Part shown: positions 52,801 to 62,701 of the stretch, piece after piece | How the letters are laid out: every line of letters starts with the position of its first letter | Numbering within the stretch: the stretch's first letter is position 1 | The notes under the pieces: generated by a model | Seen by the model: the letters and a program-made list of their open reading frames with translations, nothing else | What the model was told of the DNA's origin: nothing | Database searches by the model: none | Source: Udeniomyces pyricola | Taxonomy: Eukaryota > Basidiomycota > Tremellomycetes > Cystofilobasidiales > Mrakiaceae | Assembly: GCA_039545295.1 (NCBI GenBank) | Contig: BCIK01000014.1 | Coordinates: 352,976 to 416,975, forward strand | Length of the DNA stretch: 64,000 bases | Direction: 5' to 3' | Position numbers and translations under genes: made by a program

Positions 52801-54069
52801 CGATGTGTACTTGATTGTAGTCCAATCAGAAGAGCCGTATTCTATCGAAGTCTCTTTTGCTCTCGTCGAAGGTGCGACGAACGCTGTGGGTTCCGTCGCT
52901 CCCATCCGAGGCGGGTATGTCGTCGATGACGTTCGAGGACTGTAAGTGTGGCTCACGATGCCTCCCAATCTCTTAACCGTCCTATCAGCCATGCTGATCC
53001 GGTTGTCGGTTGATTCCTCCTGCAGTCGGGCACAAGTAACTCAGAGATTAGATGGTCAAGGCTATGATGTCACCCGAGGTAAGTATCGGTTTCGTTTCCT
53101 CTCCCCTCTGATTGAATCCTCAGTCCAACATCGACTCATCGCCCTGCTTGATTCTTGTTGATGCCGCACCAGTCGGAAGCTTCCAAGTGAGAACAGGTCA
53201 AGTCGTCATCATCACTGATGAGCGACTCCAACAAGCGGCAGCTCGGCAGACCGAATCCGCTCGCACACGACCTTCGACACTTGAGTTGGACTTTATCCTC
53301 AACGACGGTGAAACAGGTTTGTACTTCAAATCTGATTTGTCTGTTGATAAATCAACTTTCAGCTCTGGTTGAGACGTGTTAAGAGGAACTGATGATCGTG
53401 GACGTCGTCCTACCCCCCGCCCCCCTCCCCCCCTTCACCTTCACCTTGTTCCAAACACACACACAAACGACTTTGGTCACTTTAGTTCCATGTACCGTCG
53501 GTCTCGCCTCGTTCGGTGCCAACCCTTTGACAGTCAACGCTAGCTCTCCATTTTCCCTTCAAGCTCCTTCCATCCTCCGTCTTCCACCGAACCACCTTTC
53601 TAACGCCGATGGTTGTCTCCCTTACGGCACTTCGCCCGGAACGAGCGATGGGACCGTCTTTCTCGTCCGACGAGGAGCTTGTGCCTTTGACGAGAAACTC
53701 ATCCATGCCCGTCGAGCTGGAGGACTAGCGGCTGTCGTGTGGGATGGTTCGTTGGGGTTCGTCCAACCTTCGAGTACGGGTGCGGACCAAGGCGAAGGGT
53801 TCGGAGAAGCGTCGCTCATGTCGCTCGGGACAGCAAACGAAGGAGGTCAAAGCTTAAGCGAAGGGTCGCTTGCCAGAGGGTGGGTCGGGGAACGACTTGA
53901 AGGGATGTTAGAACAAGGCAAAGAGGTGTGGGTTCGGATAGCAGACGAGGAGGTGGTGAGTTCACAGAAGGAAGAGACTGGTCGATGGCCAGACGTCTCG
54001 CAGATGCTTTGGGTCGCCAATCGACCGGTATTCAACACGTTGGTCTCCAGAGACGTGCCTAATACATGA
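49827..54069 (+). CDS. MNL1: ER degradation-enhancing alpha-mannosidase-like protein (GH47) with PA domain
   Basis: EDEM/Htm1-type mannosidase that trims N-glycans of misfolded glycoproteins for ERAD. The start at 49827 gives a signal peptide (MRLLWATALVCALAIQPSRA), then TRSFFQHGLDAYMDHAYPAD, ELMPLSCKGANGRD and NYSMTLIDVLDTFVVMGN. Core GH47 motifs follow: VFEVVIRVVGGLLSAHLFA (catalytic Glu/Arg region), VETCSAGAGSLILEFATLSR and GAGCDSFFEYALKAFIL (DSFxEY). Next are LRPEFVESTWYLYRATRDP and FTTEGHLL, where most relatives have TTEAHP. After the glycosidase, a protease-associated domain follows with DGCLPYGTSPGTSDGTVFLV, RRGACAFDEKLIHARRAGGL and AAVVWDG, as in EDEM3/Mnl1. There is no HDEL-type retention signal; the end is RDVPNT. 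In VFEVVIR the usual Thr of FETxIR is Val. Around 13 exons. Confidence 0.93.
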
Positions 54070-54292
54070 TGGATTCTCATTAGGCATTCATACGTATCGT
54101 GAGAGGAAGACGGTACAATGGGGGAAGGTAACAGAAGTTTTCTAGCGAGGTGACGAGTAGGCAGGCTCATCGAGCTGCTTCGGGCTGAGCGGTCGTTGGC
54201 TGAGAAGACACGGACGAAACGAGGATCGATCGTCATCAACACAAGATCCTAGAATTCTAGAAAGAAAGAAAAAAATTTAAAAAAAAAAAATC

Positions 54293-55521
54293 TCAAAACG
54301 TCATGTATGTACAACTTACCTCGTCCATTACGGGTTCCGAGTCAACAAAGTCGGGCAAAGCAGTGGTGGAACTATCGCGTAGATAGCTTGGAAGGTGTCC
54401 TTCTGTCTCGGCTTCATCGAAGGGTTCGTCGGCGAGGGCATCCAATTCTGAATAAATAATACGCAGCGATTTGGAAATAATCAGTTGTCCATCCATCATC
54501 TACAGACTTTTTTTTTTGTTTTGACAAGACAGGGATATGTTCAAGAGGGAGAACTGAGGATGACGAGCAAGATAGCTAGTTGACTCACCGGCCTGGAGAT
54601 CCGATTCATCGATCTCATCCGGCACACCATAGCTCCGTCCTAGTGACTCTTGGATCTCGTTTGCCTGGTCGATCAAATCTTCCATATCGTAGTGTATCGA
54701 CTGAAAATCAGAAGCATAAATTCAGTCAAACTATAAGTGCAGATCTACCCGAAAGAAAGGGGGGAGGGGAGGGGATGGAATCTAGGGGAACAGGCGAGAG
54801 CGTACCTCGATCTTGTCGATGTTGATGTTCTTGTACTGCTTCTTCATCTCCTTGTTGGCCGTCTTCATAGCATCCACTGTCGCCATCTAGTGACCCGACC
54901 GAAAAAAAGGACATCTGATACATGATCAACCCTGGCAAGTGCTCGTCTTGGGGAGACCAGGCAACAGTGAAAGGAAGGAGAAGGGACGAACGGTGTTCTT
55001 GAGGTTCTCAGTCGTCATTGCCGCTTGTTCCATGTTGAACGTCTGCTGCTGGAGCTGAGCGAGCTGACCGTCATACAGACGTTTCTGTTTGAGCACTCCA
55101 ATCGCACGTTTTTGAATAGCGGCCTGATATATAGGTACGTGAAAATGAGTATAGGTGATTAGATAGTGGACAAGCACGATGAGAACAAAGTATGGGTACG
55201 AGGTGGAATCAAAGGCCGGAATGCGCCAAACTCACCTTGCCTGGACCTTCCCTCATCTTGGCCATTTGATCCCTGTACCTACCCAACTCTGCATCGAGTT
55301 TCCGAATCTTGACTTCGATCGTACCTATACGCGTATCGGTCTAAGCACGGACAAGCGTAGCGGAACACGACCCGAGAGACGGCGTGGTGGAAGATAGATT
55401 AGGCGCTCGTTCGGCTTGTTCATCAATGACGGCTTCAAGACGGAGAGCAGCGTACGGATGCGATGGCGTCGGAGAGAGTTGGTTTGGGCGTGGCCTTGGA
55501 GTTACCAAAGAGTCTGTTCAT
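54293..55521 (-). CDS. VPS60: ESCRT-III-associated protein VPS60 / CHMP5
   Basis: SNF7-family protein that works with Vta1/Vps4 in multivesicular-body sorting. The start at 55521 gives MNRLFGNSKATPKPTLSDAI, spliced to GTIEVKIRKLDAELGRYRDQ and MAKMREGPGKAAIQKRAIGV. Then come LKQKRLYDGQLAQLQQQTFN, MEQAAMTTENLKNTMATVDA and MKTANKEMKKQYKNINIDKI. The end has MEDLIDQANEIQESLGRSYG, VPDEIDESDLQAELDALADE and EGHLPSYL. This is nearly colinear with CHMP5 over its full length, with the basic N-terminal helices and the acidic C-terminal MIM region. The last codons are unsure. If the final GTAAGT is not used, the protein ends VSCTYMTF at 54293; if it is used, it continues into the next exon at about 54250 or below. 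Six exons. Confidence 0.93.
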
Positions 55522-55824
55522 ACTACGGATCGAAGAATGAGGTGATGAGAGAGGATGAGGATGATGGTGATGGGTTGTCGTTGAGTTGTCGTCGAGGTCC
55601 GTTAACGAGGAGCTGGCCTCGTTTGGGCTCGCCGCTGCGGCCTTGCATGCATACAATCGATCAATGCAGATGCTTCCGGCGCGCATTCCGTTGCCAGCTC
55701 AGCGCTCACAGGCAGTCTGGTAGTCACCGGTCTAATCACTTTGGGCACATGTGTCACCTGAAATCACTACGTCTACACCCAGATGCGAATGATCTTGTAG
55801 CAGTACAATGTATCTTCACGGTCA
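55522..55824 (-). promoter_or_regulatory. Upstream region of VPS60
   Basis: 303 bp between the stop of the TPR gene (55825) and the VPS60 start on the same strand. A GATGAGGATGATGGTGATGG patch lies near 55553-55575, just upstream of the start codon. No clear factor site. Confidence 0.3.
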
Positions 55825-57790
55825 CTAACGTCTACTCGAACGCTGCACCCTTCGAAGGGCGTCTTCAGCTTGCTCGTATCCCGTACGCCACCCGATCTGA
55901 TCCGAGTGCTTCATCGCCTCTACCAGGGTTGTCTTCGCTTCTTCCGTCTCAGACAACATCTATGAGACCGAATGCCAACCAACCGAGTAGGTCAAAGTCA
56001 GCAATCGGATACAGTAAAGCTTTCATACGTCAAGTCGCCATCTAGACAAACACAAGAGACGGAAGCAACGAACCTCCTGAAGTACACCAAGATTGAAGAG
56101 AGCAACGCCCAGGACCTGATCACACATATGACGAGTTTCCTTTTCTTGAGGCGACATTTCCGCTTCGGGTTTGACGAGACGTTCTCGATCACGTCGGGCA
56201 GTCGTGACGGTGCTGAGACCTTTATCAGCCCAGACCCTGGCTGCAGCGAGGTTCTCAGAAGTGGGGTTTATAGTGAGAGTGTTGGCGAGATGGTTCATCA
56301 TCTAAATGAGGTACGGAAAGAAGAGGTATAGAGGAGCGGAATCCACTCAGTGTCAACAACAGGACCATGAGAGCAACATCGCATGCTGCTGCGCTTCCAA
56401 GGGATAATGGGAACGCACCATGGCACCTAGAAACCCCATGCATAGAACAGGACATGCCAAGACAACAAAATCATATTATGTCAGTCAGACGTATCAGATC
56501 GGACTGATCCTGTCCGAAGAGAGAGGGCAGTTACTTACCACGGCAGCGGTCATTGATGGATCCCCGAGGGGTCGAGGCAGGGGCATCAGGAGAAGGCGGC
56601 GGAACAATCGTATTGATCGCTTGCAGAAAGAGTGGGGCGGCAAAGCTAGAGGACAAAGCTTGTCAGAGTGATGCAACAATTCCTGTCATTACCAAGAGTG
56701 ATGGGAAAACTCACTCTGGCTTCTCCTTGCGCATATAGAACGAGCCGAGGGCTTCGCACGAAGCGGCAACATCGGTTTTGGAAAGCCAGTTCGGCAGCAT
56801 CATGTCGTCCGTCACGTCCGCCTCTTTGGTCGTCCCCGCCTTGATGCCCGCTGCAACCTCTCGTCGCGCCTCTACGACAGCGCGAAGCGATTCGGTGACG
56901 GCTCGAGACAAGAACTTTTCCGTCTCGTCATCTCTCTCTAGTTTCTCGCTGATCTCGCCCAGCTTGTACAGGATACCGATTCGACGCTGCCGTTCTAGAC
57001 CGGTCAGAGGTCCTGGGGCGGCGTCAAGATCGCCAAGGGCGGTGACGAGTAGTGGGTAAGCTCGCTGAGGTGCGAGTCGGTTGACAAGGAGGTTGTTTGC
57101 CGCAGCGGCAGCGATGCCAGTTGTATGCAGGAGAGAAAGCGGTGGGTTCATGGATCGAGCGGTCGCGTAGGCTCTGTGGGGATGAATGAGGCATCAAAAA
57201 TGGTCAATTCATACGATTGATGTCTGGAAGTCGAAGGATACATACGAACTTACGTAGCATATGCTACCTCTGCGTTGAAGAACTCGCCTGACGTCTCGCC
57301 CGCCACTGCCGCTCGGAGGGAATATCTGACTTCCTTGGGCCACGTCATGAATTTCTGAAAACGATGAGCCTGGTCAGCGTCCGATAGCACTCGATCAACG
57401 GGGTACAAAGGGAGCGGTTGGGACAAACCAGCATGTAGGTGTACCTGCCATCAAACACGAGAGTTGAAGCGGACGGTCAGTCTGGGATCGAGGTAAGCAA
57501 TGGGAACGGAGCTCAAACTCAAACAAGACTTACACGCTATATCCGGTCAAGACAAGCACCCCGACAAGCACACCACCAGCAATGGCGCCTGAGAGGGTAT
57601 ACATAGATTCCTTAATGAACAGCATCCGATCTTGGAAGGGTGAGAGCTTTGCCTTGGTCGTCGTAGGCTTAGGGTCGGACCGGTGAGGACCAAGAGCGAT
57701 AGATCGAGTCGAGGGTTGAAGCAGTCGGATGCAATGCAGAGGTCGATGAGACATTAGGCGAGGTGGTATACGAGAAAGAGAGATGGACAT
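55825..57790 (-). CDS. TPR-repeat mitochondrial inner-membrane protein (Mgr3-like)
   Basis: The start at 57790 gives MSISLSRIPPRLMSHRPLHC and further Arg-rich, acid-poor sequence, typical of a mitochondrial presequence. A hydrophobic helix (YTLSGAIAGGVLVGVLVLTG) and YTYMLKFMTWPKEVRYSLRA follow. The rest is helical with TPR-like pairs: PLSLLHTTGIAAAAANNLL, LERQRRIGILYKLGEISEKL (then ERDDETEKFLSRAVTES), CEALGSFYMRKEKPEFAAPL and MNHLANTLTINPTSENLAAA. Then come HMCDQVLGVALFNLGVLQE and a last exon MLSETEEAKTTLVEAMKHSD with stop at 55825. N-terminal TM helix plus TPRs matches the fungal i-AAA protease adaptor Mgr3 and related 'TPR domain protein' entries. I infer the Mgr3 link from layout; it is not proven by a unique motif. 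Six or seven exons. Confidence 0.7.
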
Positions 57791-58442
57791 GATGAGGAAG
57801 TGAAAAGTGGGGAATGGAAGTGAAGGATGGGATGAGGGAGGGTGTGGTAGATGGATGAAGGATGAGGCCGATGAGGTCAGATCTTGAGATTGTCATCAGT
57901 TACGCGTCGCGCCGCGACTTTATACATGATCAGTTGCTGATGATCACACACGCTGCTAACATCCATCGCTACTTCACTTCCATCGCAATCGATCGACATC
58001 ATCATTCACACTTGCCTCAGCTTATTCACATGCACTTCTGTCACCCGTTCTTTCTCTCGTCGCTTGTCGTTTCAGATTGCGCCGAAACCGGCTCGTGCGG
58101 TCGCGGTCGGACTCGTCGCGGTGGCGCCTCCCTTTGACCGTGCCCGAGCGCACGATCCCCTCGATTTACCTTGTCCCTCCTCGATTCATCTGCCGAAAGC
58201 TTCTCCCGCTATTGATATTGGCCCAAGCTCAGCGATCGACCTGGACTCGTCGGATAGTATCCCATCTTCATCCTTGACTTTCACCAACCATCTGTCACAT
58301 CGCTATAGCCTTGACTCGCCGCCGTATCCTCTCTTCCGAACCACTTCGACCTGGACTGTGCCTCCTCCCCCTGTTTGTGTTGCTGCGTACGCCTGCTCCT
58401 GCCCATCTCTCCTTGGTCCCTTACTCCCTCCCAAAATCTATC
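57791..58442. promoter_or_regulatory. Divergent promoter of the Mgr3-like and alpha/beta-hydrolase genes
   Basis: 652 bp. TTACGCGTCGCGCCGCGAC at 57900-57918 contains ACGCGT at 57902-57907 and overlapping CGCG steps. A plus-strand open frame from 58064 overlaps the hydrolase in another frame and has no domain. No other motif was recognised. Confidence 0.4.
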
Positions 58443-60301
58443 ATGCCCGTCTTGGAAATCTCCGCTCTCCCTCCCAAAGCCAAGAAAACTGGTTTCTTCA
58501 AGAGGACGCCTTCCAAAATCCAAATCAGCTATACCATCTCCACGCCAGCCAACAACGACGCTTTGCAACTCGACCCAGCATTGGCGACTATCTTATTCTT
58601 GCATCCAACTTATGTTCCAAAAGAGGTGAGTTGCTGTATCTGGCGACGAGCTCGTACATCTCCAGTCTTTAGGTGGCTGCTCATGTAACTTGCTCGCTCG
58701 GGCCTCGCCATTCTTGGCATCCTTGACTCAGCGTTGGACGTTGGATTCTGCTCGCTGATCTCATTCTGGTCGCCTTGCTGCGGATTCTTCAACCTCCTTC
58801 CTGTCCACGCCACACCAGCTTTTCCATCCTCAATTTAGCGACCAAGGGCTCAGATCCACATTCAACTGCATCGCTTTCGACTTCCGAGGGCATGGCAAGA
58901 CAAAAGGCAGCGTCGAGTATGGCTTTGCTTCTCTCGAGGATGCAGCCGAAGACGTCCTCAAGGTGATGGACGCCCTGAATTGCTCTTCGGCTCATATCGT
59001 CGGTGTCTGCAGCGGTGCGAACACCGGTGAGTCGATATTGGGATATCTCAAAGCCACGACCATGCTTTGAGCATGCTCGACTGATGAACCTGCTTTTTCA
59101 TGTCCGATCGCAATCAGGTCTGTGGCTTGCAATCAATCATCGGGAGCGCGTCCTTTCTCTGACGCTCATGAGTCCGTTACCCCAAGTCGAGCCACCAGAA
59201 GTCGCCCAGGGTCGCATAGAGATGCTCGAGGCTTGGGAGGCAGGTGTCGTTGGTGGTGATGCTGATGGTGGGTGAGAATCATCTTGCTCTTGTCTTGGCT
59301 TTCATGTAAAAACTCATCACGGTTTCTTTGCTTCTGATCTATCTTGGATGCGCAGGTATGGCGCTAGCAGCGCAGGGTGCCGTCCAGGTCAGGCACATCT
59401 CACAAAGAGCAGATTGCTCAACCTGATGTTCTGCAGGGCTATGACGCTGATATTACGCTCGTTGCAATGTCGATCAATCGATCTCAGATTGGGTTTGAAG
59501 GCGATCGGTCTATTACGAGCCATCGAATCATCATGAACGCTGCGTTTCCAGGATGTATAGAGCAGTGGCACGGGAAAAAGGGTGTCGAGGTGAGAGTGTA
59601 CGCTTACTGCCGGAATTGCTGCAGGTAGTCCTCCTTGTATGCACTTCGTTTGACTCTAACCGCGGTTTGGTCTTTCATTGGTACAGATCGCTCGACTCGT
59701 CTGCGTACAACACGTCGTGCATCGGAAACCTATCGCTCTTACCGATTTCGCTAAGCTTGCTGGGCTGCCTGTTCTGATCCTCCACGGAGCAAACGATAGT
59801 ACGCCTGATGATCATCTTATGATCCAAAGAAGCTTACGCATCGTTCGTGACTGACATTTTCTTCACTGCGGTCAATTCCCACGACTGCATCCTGTGTCTC
59901 TCTGTCTGTTCCTCTGGGTAGTCCTTTACCCATCTCCGACTGAGATGCGAGGTGCTCTTGGGAAAGCGGGCGTCGTGGCTGAGTTGGAAATCATCCTTGG
60001 GGCCCCTGCGTTCATGAACGTGGCAGGCTTCCTCAAAGTCAACCAGTCAGTTCCCTTCATCCACCTTGTTTGTCATCCAAAAAAAAAATCCTTCCTGGCA
60101 AGCACTGATCTTGGAGTTTTTTTTTTTGTCTCTTTTTGTGTATGAACTAGTCTTCTTCGAACGTTCATTGGGACCAACTCTCCTCCTTCGGCTTCGCCTT
60201 CCATCCCACCTCCAGCTAACTTTGTCGTGGCTTCGCCCTTTGAGAGCCTTCTCTTCCCTGAAGAAATCACCAGCGGAGGAGAGGAAGAAGATGACGAATA
60301 G
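58443..60301 (+). CDS. Alpha/beta hydrolase with Cys in the nucleophile elbow
   Basis: The start at 58443 gives MPVLEISALPPKAKKTGFFK, spliced after ALATILFLHPTYVPKE. The next exon has HPQFSDQGLRSTFNCIAFDF, then RGHGKTKGSVEYGFASLEDA (oxyanion/cap region) and AEDVLKVMDALNCSSAHIVG. VCSGANTGLWLAINHRERVL follows directly, so the elbow reads G-V-C-S-G where most relatives have G-x-S-x-G. Further exons give TLMSPLPQVEPPEVAQGRIE, RIIMNAAFPGCIEQWHGKKG, and LAGLPVLILHGANDS with the Asp that normally precedes the catalytic His. The C-terminus is Pro-rich then acidic (EEITSGGEEEDDE), stop 60299-60301. Substrate is unknown. The fold resembles 3-oxoadipate enol-lactonase-like hydrolases. No signal peptide. 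About seven exons. Confidence 0.8.
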
Positions 60302-60527
60302 TCTCGCACGAGGCGAGACGCATGGAGTGCCAGTCGTGATCAGGCTGCAAAGGGGGTGGGGGGGGGGGGCACGCGAACCAACGAAAACCAGACAGGTAGA
60401 GAGACAGACGGCGAGAGATTTCGAGCTTTATTTAAGAATGTGGTTATCGGAATGATTTTTCCGAGTCTAGATTGAGAATTCGATCCAAAAAGGCGAGAGA
60501 GGGAAAACACACACACAAAGGTCATGG
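60302..60527. other. Spacer between convergent hydrolase and methyltransferase genes
   Basis: 226 bp with a G12 run at 60358-60369 and an ACACACACA run near 60509. It contains both 3' UTRs. Confidence 0.5.
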
Positions 60528-62385
60528 TCATCCCTTCTCCGCTGTGATGATCAAGTTCCGAGGTGATTGATTGTAATCCCACCCGATCGAAACCCCTACG
60601 CTCTTAAGTCCATGCTCTTCCTGGCTGAGGTAAAGGAACCGATCAACCGCGATAGCCGATTCGATGATACCCCCTAAGAGCTTGACGAGGGTCTCGAAGA
60701 ACCTCCCCTGACCTTCGTGTTGCCAACCGCCAAACTGGGCCTCTATCACTCGAGCTGCAGCTTGGATGGGCGCTTCGTCGACGTCCGAAGGGAGAAGGTG
60801 AACTTTACGCAACGCGACGAGAGCGTAGAGATCGAATGAAGCGAGGGAGGACGTTGGAATGGCACCAATCGGTAATGTGGAAGATGGTGTGGTATCAATG
60901 AGGGGATGACGGAGAAGCAACGTGAGGAGTCGACGATAGTGACTTCTCTTTCGACGAAGGAGAGTCGATTCCGAGATGGCCTGGCTCTTGTCTTGGGTGT
61001 CTTGATTGGAGGACCATCGACTGACGTTGGAGCAGGCGGCCATTTTGGCGGTAGAACTGAATTCGATGGATTGCATCTTCCGACTGGTTGGGAATCGGCC
61101 AGGAATCAAGTGGTTGTAACAACCTGGATGGGATAGGGTGAAAAGGCGAAGAAAATACGTTGGCATTGAGGGTACCCATGCGAATCGATTGTTTCCAAAT
61201 TGTCGTTAAGAAAAAGGGGGGGGGGGGGAATACAAAAACACATACATCCCACTGCGACGAGCCCGACGAGGTTTGGATGAAGCAGGAACGCTTGAATGAT
61301 GCTATCCGTCAAGCTTCCGCATGAATGAAGCGACACAATCATCCCTTGAGCGTTTTGCTGTCCAAGCCACGATGAAATCTCCTCCTTTGCTGTATGTCCA
61401 CTTTCGATGGTCTTGGAGAGATAGGTGATGCCAGCCGGGGTCTCTGATGGAGGGAGATGAGGTTGAGCTCGAGAGTGAAAACGTTGGCTACCTGCAAGTT
61501 GACGGGAGTTGGAATCGATGCCGAGGACGTTGAGACCGTGAGCGACGAGGGTGCGTGAGAGGTAACCTTGACCACATCCTATATCCTAACCATCCATAGG
61601 TAGGTTTCATCGAGGAGATCAACAGTGGTGATAGTGAAATGTCCAAGAGGAAAAAGTTGGTTGAATTTTGCCCTCTGACCTAACAAAACGGACGGGGGTC
61701 AGGGAGGTGAAAACTTACGACAACATGGGAGACGTTAGCTTGTTGAGCAATCTTATCGATGACCCCACCCAATCGTTCGACTTCAACCAGCTTCTTGGGG
61801 ATCATACCCTTTTGGACTGCGTCGGGCACGGTCAGCGTCGGTGTCTCAACGGGCTGAATCAAAGGCAAGAGGCAACGTCGTGTCAGGGAATTGATAGGGC
61901 TTAGTGGGGCCAGTGAGTCAGGGAGAGTCGGTCATACTTGATAGGCTTTTTGGGGCAGCGTTAGTCGGGACACTTGAGACAGTAAACGATCCAGGGAGGC
62001 TGGTCGAGTTGGTACTGTTTCAGGTTGTCGTGGTGATCAGGTTCTAGGTCGGTCAAACTCAACGTATGAAGCAGGATGGATCCAAAGATCTGACTTTGTA
62101 TTTGAACGACTCACGCGATGAACTGTCCGAAAGATGGTGATCGGACAGCGATGCAATCATCTGATCGAGTTCATCTGAATCGCGAGCTGATTGGAGCCAT
62201 GGTAGCCAAGTGGGATCGAAGTCATTGAGGCGATCCTGGGTACTGGGCAAGAGGAGGTCGAGGTGGTGGATCCCGCTGTGCTGAGTGAGCAGCTGGAAGC
62301 TAGGTTCATGGAGGAAGGACAGGAGGTCTTGGACGTATACATTCGGGTCACGGTAAAACGCGGGTAAGGGAAGAGAGGCGATCAT
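60528..62385 (-). CDS. METTL25/RRNAD1-family methyltransferase
   Basis: The start at 62385 gives MIASLPLPAFYRDPNVYVQD, then LLSFLHEPSFQLLTQHSGIH and TWLPWLQSARDSDELDQMIA. A later exon has VQKGMIPKKLVEVERLGGVI. It continues ANVSHVVDIGCGQGYLSRTL (SAM-binding motif I, DIGCGQGYLS) and HGLNVLGIDSNSRQLA. Then come MIVSLHSCGSLTDSIIQAFL, HPNLVGLVAVGC and a CYNHLIPGRFP segment, the family's LH.CG.L and 'VGCCYH' motifs (an intron separates the last Gly-Cys from Cys-Tyr). The long C-terminal domain has RRLLTLLLRHPLIDT, ARVIEAQFGGWQHEGQ and FFETLVKLLGGIIESAIAVD, ending IITAEKG. The family is predicted to methylate RNA or protein; the substrate of fungal members is not established. An intron near 61216 holds a G13 run on the plus strand. 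Confidence 0.85.
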
Positions 62386-62701
62386 AGGACCTGCCTAAAT
62401 CAATGGGAGGGTCTCGATAGTCTGGAATTATACGTGGTTGGAATTCAACATCCAAGGCGTCACCCCGGCGGGACGGAACACGGTTGGGCCGGAGGAAGCC
62501 GATGTCGTCTTCTCTCGCCCAAATACGAGTGAACCGATAGTTGATTGATTTGGAGTATCCACCTGATTTCCCACCTCGCCTTCACCATTAACCCATCACC
62601 ATCCCTGTCTACCCATTCATCATAACTCGAGCCTCTTACCTGGCCCTTGCACTTGCCCTTGCCCGATAATCACTCTCTTCATCGCTTAGCGTCTTACGTC
62701 C
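62386..62701. promoter_or_regulatory. Divergent promoter of METTL25-like and TDT transporter genes
   Basis: 316 bp. CCCGGCGGGACGG lies near 62464. A run of CCTTGCACTTGCCCTTGCCC lies just upstream of the transporter start. No specific site was identified. Confidence 0.35.
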
